32,816 nucleotides of DNA from Planctomycetota bacterium (GCA_018970785.1 JAGWVR010000035.1:1-32816); one strand, 5' to 3'. Counted from the first letter of the stretch, positions 26,275 to 32,816 are shown. Made by a program: numbers and translations. The notes: generated by a model from the letters alone, not told the origin.

Positions 26275-27759
26275 ATGGCGACCGCCACCCCCACCTGCCC
26301 CGACATCGCCGCGATCGTCCGCCAGGTGATCGCCGAGTTGCGCACCGGTGCGCCGCCGGCCCCCGCGGCACTTCCCGCCGGCCCGGTCGCGGCGCCGTCG
26401 TTCGCCGGCCGCCACGGGATCTTCACCAGCGTCGACGAGGCCGTCCGCGCGGCCACCGAGGCGTTTCGGCAGCTGGAGCGCGTCGGGATCGCCGGACGGA
26501 AGCGGGCCATCGAGCACATCCGCCGGATCTCGATCGACGACGCGGTGGAACTGGGCACGATGGAGTTTCACGAGACGCGGATCGGCCGCCTCGAGCACAA
26601 GATCGAGAAGCTCCAGGTCCTCGGCGCCCGTTCGCCGGGGGTCGAATTCGTGACCAGTGAAGTGTTCAGCGGCGACCACGGCCTGGCGGTGGTCGAGCAT
26701 GCCCCGTTCGGTGTCATCGGCGCGATCACGCCGGTCACCCATTCGCTGCCGACGATCACGGGCAACGCCGTGAGCATGATCGCCGGCGGCAACACCGTGG
26801 TCGTCAATCCGCATCCGTCCGGCAAGAAGGTCGCCGCCGAGGGGGTGCGCCGGTTCAACGCCGCGATCCACCGCGACCTCGGCATCGACAACCTCGTCTG
26901 CCTCGTCGCCGAGCCCTCGCTCGAGACCGCCGCGGAGCTGTTCAACCACCGCGGCGTGAAGCTGATCTGCGTGACCGGCGGACCGGCGGTGGCCAAGGCG
27001 GCGCTGCAGTCGAGCAAGCGGGCGATCGTCGCCGGCCCCGGCAACCCGCCGGTCGTCGTCGACGCCACTGCCGACCTCGACCACGCGGCGCGGTCGATCA
27101 TCACCGGCGCCGCCTACGACAACAACCTCCTCTGCATCGCCGAGAAGCAGGTGTTCGTCGTCGCCGCGGTGTTCGACGCGATGCTCGCCGCCATGGAGCG
27201 GGCCGGGGCGCTGCGCCTCACCGCCCCGCAGGTCGACGCGCTGACCGCCAAGGCGATCGTCATGGCCGGCGAAGGGGCCCACCGCCACGCGGTTCCCTGC
27301 AAGGACCTCCTCGGCCAAGACGCCGCCGTCCTCGCCCGCGCGGCTGGGGCCGCGCCGCGCGACGGCCTCGAGCTGGTGTTCGGCGAGACCGCCCCCGACA
27401 ACCCGTTCGTGCCGACCGAGCAGATGATGCCCTTCCTCCCCTTCGTCCGTTGCAAGGACGTGGAGGAGGCGATCCACCGCGCCCACGAAAGCGAGCACGG
27501 CTTCCGCCACACCGCGATCATCCATTCCCACGACGTCCGCGCGATGACGCGGATGGGGCGGCTCCTCGACACGACGCTGTTCGTCAAGAACGGCCCGAGC
27601 ATGGCCGGCCTCGGGCTCGGCGGCGAGGGGTATTTGTCGTTCTCGATCGCCACCCCGACCGGCGAAGGGGTGACCACGCCGCTGACGTTCACCCGCCAGC
27701 GCCGCTGCACGCTCGTCGACGACCTGCGGATCCTCGGCAGCGCCGACACCCTCGACTGA
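26275..27759 (+). CDS. CoA-acylating aldehyde dehydrogenase of the microcompartment (PduP/EutE type)
   Basis: Oxidises an aldehyde (L-lactaldehyde by inference) to acyl-CoA with NAD+ and CoA, inside the shell. The 494-residue protein has the catalytic cysteine at Cys287 in YDNNLLCIAEKQVF, with ITPVTHSLPT, GNTVVVNPHPSGKK, CVTGGPAVAKAAL and PFLPFVRC matching PduP/EutE enzymes. Residues 9-24 (PDIAAIVRQVIAELRT) form the N-terminal encapsulation helix, followed by an Ala/Pro linker. I chose ATG 26275 because the peptide starts there; the open frame to 25903 runs back over the vertex gene. It shares the pattern VIxxLRTGxP with the unknown tagged protein at 28056. It supplies the substrate of PduL and produces NADH that must be recycled. 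Confidence 0.93.
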   Translation: MATATPTCPDIAAIVRQVIAELRTGAPPAPAALPAGPVAAPSFAGRHGIFTSVDEAVRAATEAFRQLERVGIAGRKRAIEHIRRISIDDAVELGTMEFHETRIGRLEHKIEKLQVLGARSPGVEFVTSEVFSGDHGLAVVEHAPFGVIGAITPVTHSLPTITGNAVSMIAGGNTVVVNPHPSGKKVAAEGVRRFNAAIHRDLGIDNLVCLVAEPSLETAAELFNHRGVKLICVTGGPAVAKAALQSSKRAIVAGPGNPPVVVDATADLDHAARSIITGAAYDNNLLCIAEKQVFVVAAVFDAMLAAMERAGALRLTAPQVDALTAKAIVMAGEGAHRHAVPCKDLLGQDAAVLARAAGAAPRDGLELVFGETAPDNPFVPTEQMMPFLPFVRCKDVEEAIHRAHESEHGFRHTAIIHSHDVRAMTRMGRLLDTTLFVKNGPSMAGLGLGGEGYLSFSIATPTGEGVTTPLTFTRQRRCTLVDDLRILGSADTLD

Positions 27760-27773
27760 CCCCCGGTTTCCCC

Positions 27774-28040
27774 ATGCAACTTGCCCGGATCATCGGCACG
27801 GCGACGGCGACGGTGAAGCACCGCTCGCTGTCGGGCGCGCGGCTCCTCGTGGTCCAGCCGTTGCTGGCAGACCGCGCGCGGGCCGACGGCGATCCGCAGC
27901 TGGCGATCGACCTCGTCCATGCCGCCGTCGGCGATCTGGTGGTGATCACCAGCGACGGCCGGCTGCTCCGCGACCGCCTCGGCTCCGACACCACCCCCGC
28001 CCGCTGGAGCACGATCGGCCTGGTCGACCCCGCCGTCTGA
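27774..28040 (+). CDS. BMC-P pentameric vertex protein 2 (EutN/CcmL family)
   Basis: An 88-residue EutN-like protein starting 14 bases after the dehydrogenase stop. IIGTATATVKHRSLSGARLLVVQPL is the family's first strand pair, and VGDLVVITSDGRLLRDRLG plus STIGLVDPAV complete the small barrel. It lacks the GAGxGxxV loop of vertex protein 1 and has a different C-terminus, so the three BMC-P proteins are not interchangeable copies. PVM operons characteristically encode three BMC-P proteins. Confidence 0.88.
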   Translation: MQLARIIGTATATVKHRSLSGARLLVVQPLLADRARADGDPQLAIDLVHAAVGDLVVITSDGRLLRDRLGSDTTPARWSTIGLVDPAV

Positions 28041-28055
28041 CCGCCGCTCACCGCC

Positions 28056-28895
28056 ATGACACCCCACCCCGCCCCCGTACCGACTCCCGACGAGATCCGG
28101 GCCCTCGTCGCCGAGGTGATCCGCCGGCTCCGCACCGGCGTTCCTGCGGCCGACACGGCGGTGCCGCCGGCCAGCGCGGCTGCCGTTGCCGCGCCGGCAG
28201 CCGCCTCGGGCTCCACGCTGAGTTCCGCGCTGACTTCCACGCCGACTTCCACGCCGACTTCCACACTGTCTTCCACACTGTCTTCCACATTGGGCTCCGC
28301 GCGGGTCGCCGAGCGGGTCGTCGCCATGGCCACGATCGACCGCCTCCCGGCCGGTACGGCGCGGATCGTCGTCGATCCGCGCGCGGTGATCACGCCGTCG
28401 GCACGCGAACGGCTGGCGGACCTCGGGATCTCGGTCGATCGCGGGAGCGCCCCGACGGCTCCGGCCGTCGTCGCCCGGCCGTTTCTCCTCGCCCGGGTCG
28501 ACTGCCCCGCCGATGCGGGCGCCGGGGTGGCCCGGATCGCCAGGGCGCTGCCGGGCGTCCAGCAGTTGCCGGCGACGGGGATGGCCGACGTCATCGAGGC
28601 GCTGTCGGTGCAGGCGTCGCGCGACGCCGCGCGCGGCCTGCTCCTCACGGGCCGTCCGGCGCTGGCGATCGTCCTCGCCAACCGCTCCCGGAGCCTCCGC
28701 GCGGTGTCCGGCCGCGAGGGTGGCGCGATGCTCGCCGCCGCCCGGGAGACCGCCGCCAACCTCCTCGTCGCCAACCCGCGCGAGTGGTCGCCGGGGGCAC
28801 TCGAGCGCGTCGCCGTCGAGTTTGCCCGGCTCGACGCCCCCCTGCCCTCCGAGCTCGCCGCCGCGGCCGGGGGCTGCGGCTGCAAGAGCCACTGA
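28056..28895 (+). CDS. Microcompartment-associated protein of unknown function with N-terminal encapsulation-like peptide
   Basis: A 279-residue protein not assigned to a family with confidence. Residues 10-27 (TPDEIRALVAEVIRRLRT) form an amphipathic helix like the encapsulation peptide of the aldehyde dehydrogenase. A low-complexity Ala/Pro/Ser/Thr linker to about residue 83 includes a seven-fold four-residue repeat. The first globular part has VVDPRAVITPSARERLADLGI, a segment type seen in several BMC accessory proteins. The second (about 170-265: SRDAARGLLLTGRPALAIVLANR, then SLRAVSGREGGAMLAAARE and AANLLVAN) faintly resembles RpiB/LacAB isomerases but lacks their CGTG catalytic cysteine. 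It ends GGCGCKSH, a possible metal-binding tail. Placed between two BMC-P genes, it is probably a lumen protein. The RpiB resemblance is from memory and unverified. Confidence 0.8.
   Translation: MTPHPAPVPTPDEIRALVAEVIRRLRTGVPAADTAVPPASAAAVAAPAAASGSTLSSALTSTPTSTPTSTLSSTLSSTLGSARVAERVVAMATIDRLPAGTARIVVDPRAVITPSARERLADLGISVDRGSAPTAPAVVARPFLLARVDCPADAGAGVARIARALPGVQQLPATGMADVIEALSVQASRDAARGLLLTGRPALAIVLANRSRSLRAVSGREGGAMLAAARETAANLLVANPREWSPGALERVAVEFARLDAPLPSELAAAAGGCGCKSH
28212..28295 (+). repeat. Seven tandem 12-bp in-frame repeats in the linker of the unknown BMC protein
   Basis: Seven consecutive 12-base units, in codon register, of the type TCC-ACG/ACA-CTG/CCG-ACT/TCT. Units 3-4 are identical to each other, as are 5-6, indicating recent unit duplication. 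They encode STLS, SALT, STPT, STPT, STLS, STLS, STLG. Codons such as ACA, ACT and TCT are unusual for this GC-rich DNA. The repeat lengthens the flexible linker after the encapsulation-like helix. Confidence 0.85.
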
Positions 28896-28915
28896 CCCCG
28901 CCTGGAGTCTCCCCC

Positions 28916-29206
28916 ATGCGCCTCGGCCGGACGATCGGCACCGTGACCCTCGTCGAACCCCACGCCGCCGTGCGCGGCGGCGTGTTTCGGGTCGTCGTTC
29001 CGCTGGCCGCTGCTGATCTCGCCCAGGGCGACGGCCCGGCCGAGCCGCTCGTCGCCTGGGACGACCTCGGGGCCGGCGACGGGCAGCTCGTCGCCTTCAG
29101 CGAGGGGGGCGAGGCGGCGCAGCCCTTCCGCCCGCTCGACAAGCCGATCGATGCCTACGTCGCCGCCCTCGTCGACCGGCTCGACCTCGCCCGGGACCAC
29201 GCCTGA
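28916..29206 (+). CDS. BMC-P pentameric vertex protein 3 (EutN/CcmL family)
   Basis: A 96-residue EutN-like protein. TIGTVTLVEPHAAVRGGVFRVVVPL, then WDDLGAGDGQLVAFSEGGEAAQPF and KPIDAYVAALVDRLD give the family fold. It departs from the consensus at the first turn (VEPHAAVRGG instead of TxKxxxLxG), making it the most divergent of the three vertex proteins. It begins 20 bases after the unknown tagged protein, and a 121-base spacer follows before the aldolase gene. Confidence 0.87.
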   Translation: MRLGRTIGTVTLVEPHAAVRGGVFRVVVPLAAADLAQGDGPAEPLVAWDDLGAGDGQLVAFSEGGEAAQPFRPLDKPIDAYVAALVDRLDLARDHA

Positions 29207-29327
29207 CCGTCACCACCCCACCGATCGCTTCGACCGGCTCCACGCCCCGGATTTCGCCGACCGTCACACCGGCCTTGACCGGCAGCGTGGGGAACAATCG
29301 AGAGAACCACACCCACGGAGGTTACCC

Positions 29328-30278
29328 ATGGCCGTCAAGACCAGCAGCAAGTCGCTCGCCCAGCTCAAGGAGGAGATCTGCGACATCGGCCGGCGGATCT
29401 ACGCCAAGGGCTTCGCCGCCGGCAACGACGGCAACATCTCGTTCCGCCTCGGTCCCAACGAGGTGCTCTGCACCCCGACGATGATCTCGAAGGGGTTCAT
29501 GAAGCCCTCCGACCTGTGCATCGTCGACATGGAGGGCAACCAGCTCGCCGGCCACCGCAAGCGCTCGAGCGAGATCCTCCTCCACCTCACGATCATGAAG
29601 GAGCGTCCGGACGTCAACAGCGTCGTCCACTGCCACCCGCCCCACGCCACCGCCTTCGCCGTGGCCCGGGAGCCGATCCCGCAGTGCGTCCTCCCCGAGG
29701 TCGAGGTGTTCCTCGGCGACATCCCGATCACCAAGTACGAGACCCCCGGCGGGCAGAAGTTCGCCGACACCGTCAAGCCGTTCGTGAAGAAGTCGAACGT
29801 CGTGATCCTCGCCAACCACGGGACGGTGAGCTTCGGCGAGACGGTCGAGAAGGCCTACTGGTGGACGGAGATCCTCGACGCCTACTGCCGGATCCTGATG
29901 CTCGCCAAGGACCTCGGCCGCGTCACCTTCCTCTCCAAGCAGGAGACGAAGGAGCTGCTCGACCTCAAGCAGAAGTGGGGCTACACCGACGCCCGGCTCG
30001 AGAAGGGGATGGAGAACTGCGACATCTGTGCCAACGACGTGTTCCGTGCCAGTTGGGGCGACACGGGCGTGACGCGGTCGGCGTTCCCGGCGCCGGGCGC
30101 GGCTGGATTGCAGGCGGCATCCTCGGCTGCTTCCGGTCACTCCCCGTCCGCCAATCCGCTTCCAGCCGCGACCGCGCCTGCGAAGCCCTCGTCCCCGACG
30201 CCTGCCGTCGATTACGACGCGATCGTCAAGGCGGTCACCGAGCAGGTCTGCCGCGAGCTGGGAATCAGCGCCGCCTGA
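29328..30278 (+). CDS. Class II sugar-phosphate aldolase (fuculose/rhamnulose-1-phosphate type) with C-terminal encapsulation helix
   Basis: Zinc aldolase that would cleave fuculose-1-P or rhamnulose-1-P to DHAP and L-lactaldehyde, the entry step of the organelle. The 316-residue protein has the AraD/FucA catalytic set: GNDGNISFR (32-40), Glu82 in KRSSEILLH, the zinc ligands His101 and His103 in VHCHPPHATAF, and His164 in LANHGTVSFGE. About 230 residues of enzyme are followed by an Ala/Pro/Ser linker and a terminal amphipathic helix, VDYDAIVKAVTEQVCRELGI (294-313), typical of a C-terminal encapsulation peptide. GGAGGT lies six bases before ATG 29328, a strong start; frame upstream to 29151 is a shadow. 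Which sugar phosphate it prefers cannot be decided from sequence. Confidence 0.92.
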   Translation: MAVKTSSKSLAQLKEEICDIGRRIYAKGFAAGNDGNISFRLGPNEVLCTPTMISKGFMKPSDLCIVDMEGNQLAGHRKRSSEILLHLTIMKERPDVNSVVHCHPPHATAFAVAREPIPQCVLPEVEVFLGDIPITKYETPGGQKFADTVKPFVKKSNVVILANHGTVSFGETVEKAYWWTEILDAYCRILMLAKDLGRVTFLSKQETKELLDLKQKWGYTDARLEKGMENCDICANDVFRASWGDTGVTRSAFPAPGAAGLQAASSAASGHSPSANPLPAATAPAKPSSPTPAVDYDAIVKAVTEQVCRELGISAA

Positions 30279-30321
30279 GCGGCACCGCGCACGAATCACA
30301 CCTCTCCGGAAAGCAGCGTCC

Positions 30322-31269
30322 ATGAAGGTCGGGATCATCGGCGGCGGCGGGATCGTGGGGTCCTCCGCCGGCTTCGCCCTCCAGCTCGGCGGCATCGTCC
30401 ACGAGATCGTCCTCGTCGATGCCAATGCCGATCTCGCCGACGGCCAGGCGCTCGACATGCTCCATGGCACGCCGGCGATCGCCGATCAGGTGATCCGTTC
30501 CGGCGGCTACGACACACTTGCCGACGCCGACGTCGTCTGCATCACGGCCGGCCTGCGCCGCAAGCCCGACGAGAGCCGGCTGGCGCTGATCAACCGCAAC
30601 GTCGTCCTCTTCCGGTCGATCCTCGGGCAGCTGAAGTCGGGAGGCCTGAAGGCCGACGCCACGGTCCTCGTCGTCAGCAATCCCGTCGACATCCTCACCT
30701 ACCTGGCAGAGCAGGAGCTCGGCCTGCCGCGCGGCCGGGTGATCGGCCTCGGCACGCTCCTCGACACGCTCCGCTTCCGCGCGCTGCTGGCGCACAACCT
30801 CGCCGCCCCGGCCACGCAGGTCCAGGCGATCATCCTCGGCGAGCACGGCGACACGATGGTCCCGGTGTGGAGCAGCGCCGCGATCGCCGGCCTGGCGCTC
30901 GAGAAATGGCCCGGCTACACCCCCAAGCTCGCCGCCGACGTCTTCGAGCGCACCAAGACCAGCGGCGCCGAGATGATCAAGAAGAAGACCGGCGCCGGAT
31001 TCGCCGTCGGCGTCTCGATCGCCGAGGTGATCCACGCCGTCGCCCTCGACCGGAAGTGCGTCCTGCCGGTGTCGACCGTTCTCCGCGGCGGTCCGGGCAC
31101 CTACGGAATCCGCGACGTCGCCCTGTCGGTGCCGACGCTCGTCGGCCGCGGCGGGGCCGAGAAGACGCTCGAGATCGAGCTCTGGCCGAAGGAGCTCCAG
31201 GGACTGAAGCGCAGCGCCGCGGCGCTGGCCGACACGCTCGCCAAGGTGCTGTCGGGGGCCACCGGCTGA
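30322..31269 (+). CDS. L-lactate/malate dehydrogenase family protein of the BMC operon
   Basis: A 315-residue NAD-dependent 2-hydroxyacid dehydrogenase, probably the NAD(H)-balancing member of the pathway. The Rossmann loop is GIIGGGGIVGSS, Asp33 at the end of strand 2 points to NAD rather than NADP, and the active site has Arg86, Asn120 (SNPVD), Asp148, Arg151 (LLDTLRF) and catalytic His175 (GEHGDTMVP). The specificity loop reads GLRRKPDESRL: Arg80 stands at the position that is Gln in LDH and Arg in MDH, favouring malate/oxaloacetate, and Asp replaces the usual loop Gly. No encapsulation peptide is obvious, so it may act outside the shell or enter by other means. Last gene of the operon; it converges on the lipase with nine bases between stops. 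Confidence 0.9.
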   Translation: MKVGIIGGGGIVGSSAGFALQLGGIVHEIVLVDANADLADGQALDMLHGTPAIADQVIRSGGYDTLADADVVCITAGLRRKPDESRLALINRNVVLFRSILGQLKSGGLKADATVLVVSNPVDILTYLAEQELGLPRGRVIGLGTLLDTLRFRALLAHNLAAPATQVQAIILGEHGDTMVPVWSSAAIAGLALEKWPGYTPKLAADVFERTKTSGAEMIKKKTGAGFAVGVSIAEVIHAVALDRKCVLPVSTVLRGGPGTYGIRDVALSVPTLVGRGGAEKTLEIELWPKELQGLKRSAAALADTLAKVLSGATG

Positions 31270-31278
31270 CGGGGCCGC

Positions 31279-32442
31279 TCAGCCGCCGAGCCGGTGCGGC
31301 GAACGCGCCCGGTCCTCCAGCGCCCTGACATAGTGGATCGCGGCGTGATCGGCGAGATCGCGCACCACCACGCGCCCGAGGCTGTCGCTTCGGGCAAGCT
31401 CGCGGAACAGCGTCTCGCGGGCCCGGCCCGCGGCCGTGCGATCGGCGCGGAGGAGGGCCGCGGAGAGCGCGGCGAGCGCCTCGAGGACGGCCCCGGAATC
31501 GCCGCTGGGGCCCTGGCCTCCGAGCGATTCACGATACTCGCGCCGCGCCTGGCGCTGGTCGTCGGCGACGGCCTCGTCGGCCGGCTCGGTGTGCAGCGCG
31601 CCGCGCCGGTCGAGGTACAGGAGCGGCCGGGGGTGGACGAAGCGGTGGCCCCAGCCGCGCAGTTCCGCCATCCGCGCCATGCTTCCCGCCGCCAGCCGGG
31701 CCGTCTGGCGGATCGCCGTCTGCGTGGCGACGGCCAGCCACCCCTCCGGTTCGCCGAAGTTGTCGAGGAGGCCGTCGGCGATCTCCTGGACGTCGGCCGC
31801 GGCGAAGCTCGGCGGGGGCACGCGCGGCACGAGGTCGCAGCAGTGGACGTAGCGCCGCACCGGCTGACGCTGGCGGAAGAAGACCGATTCCGTCCCGACC
31901 CGCGGCGCGCCGAACGTGACCAACTCGGCCTCGGGAAAGTCGGCACTGCACAGCGTCGCCAGCGCTCCGCCGAGGCTGTGGCCGGTGGCGAGCCGTCGGG
32001 CCGCCGGCGCCGCGAACCAGCGGTCGAGCGGCCCGCGCAGCTCGTCGAACGTGGCGGCAAACCCGCGGTGCGCGGTCATCCCCGGGCGCCACTCGACCGG
32101 GTCGACGAGGAGGTTCGAGAGCAGGTCGTCGAAGTTGCCCGTCTCGGTGCCGCGGAACACGGCGATGACGGTGTCGCGCCGCCGGTCGCGGCAGACGAAG
32201 CCGTCGGTGTCGGCCTGCGCCGGAAACAGCCGCTTGCTCCGCAGGGGTCCGAGCAGTTCGAAGCCGACGCGGCCGACTTCCACCTCGATCCGCGCCAGCG
32301 GCGCGTAGGCGAGGCGCGACAGCTCCGCGCAGACCGCGTCAGTAGCGTCGCCGGCGAAGTCGTCGGGAGACCACTCGAAAAACGGCCCCTCGGCCGCGGG
32401 TTGGAACAGCTCGCGCGTGCGCGTCGCGGGGTCGTTTGCCAT
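31279..32442 (-). CDS. Class 3 lipase family (alpha/beta hydrolase)
   Basis: A 387-residue serine hydrolase of the lipase class 3 group, which cleaves acylglycerols or related esters. Motifs: VIAVFRGTET (oxyanion region, 92-101), AHRGF (124-128), nucleophile Ser156 in ATGHSLGGALA, TFGAPRVG (177-183), Asp203 in CCDLVPRVPPP, and a late DHAAIHYVRAL where the catalytic His probably lies. No signal peptide is visible, suggesting a cytoplasmic protein. I chose the ATG at 32442; a TTG two codons upstream is possible, and no clear ribosome site is seen. The gene converges on the BMC operon and is not obviously part of it. Confidence 0.88.
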   Translation of the reverse strand: MANDPATRTRELFQPAAEGPFFEWSPDDFAGDATDAVCAELSRLAYAPLARIEVEVGRVGFELLGPLRSKRLFPAQADTDGFVCRDRRRDTVIAVFRGTETGNFDDLLSNLLVDPVEWRPGMTAHRGFAATFDELRGPLDRWFAAPAARRLATGHSLGGALATLCSADFPEAELVTFGAPRVGTESVFFRQRQPVRRYVHCCDLVPRVPPPSFAAADVQEIADGLLDNFGEPEGWLAVATQTAIRQTARLAAGSMARMAELRGWGHRFVHPRPLLYLDRRGALHTEPADEAVADDQRQARREYRESLGGQGPSGDSGAVLEALAALSAALLRADRTAAGRARETLFRELARSDSLGRVVVRDLADHAAIHYVRALEDRARSPHRLGG

Positions 32443-32530
32443 GATCAATGTGGATCAACGTGGCGGGTTGGGAGTGCCGGTGAGGAATTGCGTGACGGAG
32501 GCGTACACTGTAGGCAACGCGACAACGCCC

Positions 32531-32752
32531 TCACCCCATTCCCATGCACCCGCCGGTGCCGCACTGCGGCCGACCGCAGCCACCTTCCAGCGGAGCGCTT
32601 TCCTTGCCACGGGCCACGTGGCCCGCGGCCACGCTGACGAGCTTGTCGAGGGCGCTGCTCCGGCAATGGGGGCACTCCGGCGTTTCGCTGCCGCGGACGA
32701 GCAGCTCAAACGCGCGACCACACTTCCGGCAGGCATATTCGTAGAGCGGCAT
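32531..32752 (-). CDS. FmdB-family zinc-ribbon protein
   Basis: A 73-residue protein with the FmdB-type zinc ribbon: MPLYEYACRKCG at the start (Cys8, Cys11), then CPHC (27-30). The tail has three more cysteines (59, 64, 69) within Gly-rich sequence, GGCGRPQCGTGGCMGMG, a common feature of this family. Proteins of this type are called putative regulators, but their role is poorly established. The ATG at 32752 has GAGGAG upstream and matches the family start; 16 upstream codons in frame run into an inverted repeat and are not homologous. The 88 bases between this gene and the lipase hold no feature I can support. Confidence 0.87.
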   Translation of the reverse strand: MPLYEYACRKCGRAFELLVRGSETPECPHCRSSALDKLVSVAAGHVARGKESAPLEGGCGRPQCGTGGCMGMG

Positions 32753-32782
32753 GGCGGCACTCCTCGGGGCATCTGGCTGTCC

Positions 32783-32813
32783 GTGGACAAAGCCCTCCAT
32801 GGTCTTTGTCCAC
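32783..32813. other. Perfect 10-bp inverted repeat at the window edge
   Basis: GTGGACAAAG and CTTTGTCCAC flank an 11-base loop, 30 bases upstream of the FmdB-type gene. The stem is less GC-biased than random repeats in this region. It could be an operator for the zinc-ribbon gene or the terminator of an unseen gene to the right. Confidence 0.45.
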
Positions 32814-32816
32814 TCA

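Larger units (their letters stand above)
22208..31269 (+). other. PVM-type bacterial microcompartment operon
   Basis: Twelve same-strand genes encode a regulator, five shell proteins (two BMC-H, three BMC-P, no BMC-T seen), and enzymes that fit breakdown of fucose/rhamnose-derived phosphates: aldolase, acylating aldehyde dehydrogenase, PduL, acyl kinase and a 2-hydroxyacid dehydrogenase, plus one unknown protein. Most junctions overlap or are short, so one long transcript is likely. Gene content matches the PVM organelle known from Planctopirus limnophila. Sugar isomerase and sugar kinase are absent here and must be encoded elsewhere if the pathway is complete. Confidence 0.88.

Noticed and set aside
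28212-28295. Short tandem repeats considered as a CRISPR-like or intergenic repeat array
   Set aside because: Units are 12 bases, without spacers, and in codon register within an open reading frame; this is a coding linker repeat.
29207-29327. Possible internal promoter before the aldolase gene (TTGACC at 29275)
   Set aside because: No acceptable -10 sequence at 16-18 bases; the strong ribosome site is enough to explain expression from the long transcript.

Overview
The window is very GC-rich, dense, almost entirely coding DNA. It almost certainly comes from a planctomycete: it carries two cassettes of planctomycete-type c-heme/DUF1549/DUF1553 proteins paired with DUF1501 proteins, a large kinase with helical repeats, zinc-ribbon/proline-rich membrane proteins, and a bacterial microcompartment (BMC) locus of the Planctomycetes-Verrucomicrobia (PVM) type. 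A Pirellula-like lineage is my guess; nothing here fixes the genus. No rRNA, tRNA, CRISPR array, IS element or phage gene was seen, and no intergenic stretch exceeds 300 bases.

Layout. (1) 1-2824, plus strand: the 3' part of a type-2-like isoleucyl-tRNA synthetase gene, a translationally coupled purN and a DinB-superfamily gene. (2) 15048-2854, minus strand: a run of six genes in the order c-heme/DUF1549/DUF1553, DUF1501, an HglS/YdcJ-type 2-oxoacid dioxygenase, a secreted sialidase, a second much larger c-heme/DUF1549/LamG/DUF1553 protein and a second DUF1501. This looks like a surface-associated carbohydrate-use directon. (3) 15278-18238, plus: a transmembrane Ser/Thr kinase-like protein. 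(4) 21992-18269, minus: small accessory genes (two GNAT acetyltransferases, an integral membrane protein, a DUF1801 protein, a small anchored protein and a zinc-ribbon membrane protein). (5) 22208-31269, plus: a compact 12-gene BMC operon. (6) 32752-31279, minus: a class 3 lipase and an FmdB-type zinc-ribbon protein.

The BMC operon is the centrepiece. In order it has a DeoR-family regulator, PduL phosphotransacylase, two hexameric shell proteins (BMC-H), an acetate-kinase-family enzyme, a pentameric shell protein (BMC-P), a CoA-acylating aldehyde dehydrogenase, a second BMC-P, a protein of unknown function with an encapsulation-peptide-like start, a third BMC-P, a class II sugar-phosphate aldolase with a C-terminal encapsulation-like helix, and a lactate/malate dehydrogenase. 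From what is known of PVM organelles (studied in Planctopirus limnophila), fuculose-1-phosphate or rhamnulose-1-phosphate is cleaved to DHAP and L-lactaldehyde. The aldehyde is kept in the shell and oxidised to lactyl-CoA, then lactyl-phosphate, then lactate plus ATP, with a dehydrogenase balancing NAD(H). The sugar isomerase and kinase needed upstream are not in the window.

The locus type is already described. What deserves a second look is in its details: the uncharacterised tagged protein, whose C-terminal half faintly resembles RpiB/LacAB; an acyl kinase with substitutions at three normally invariant active-site positions; an Arg at the MDH/LDH specificity position; and structured spacers on both sides of the second BMC-H gene. 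Outside the BMC locus, the pairing of an HglS-type dioxygenase with a sialidase and DUF1501/DUF1553 proteins is the least explained arrangement. All calls come from reading motifs by eye; no database search was possible.
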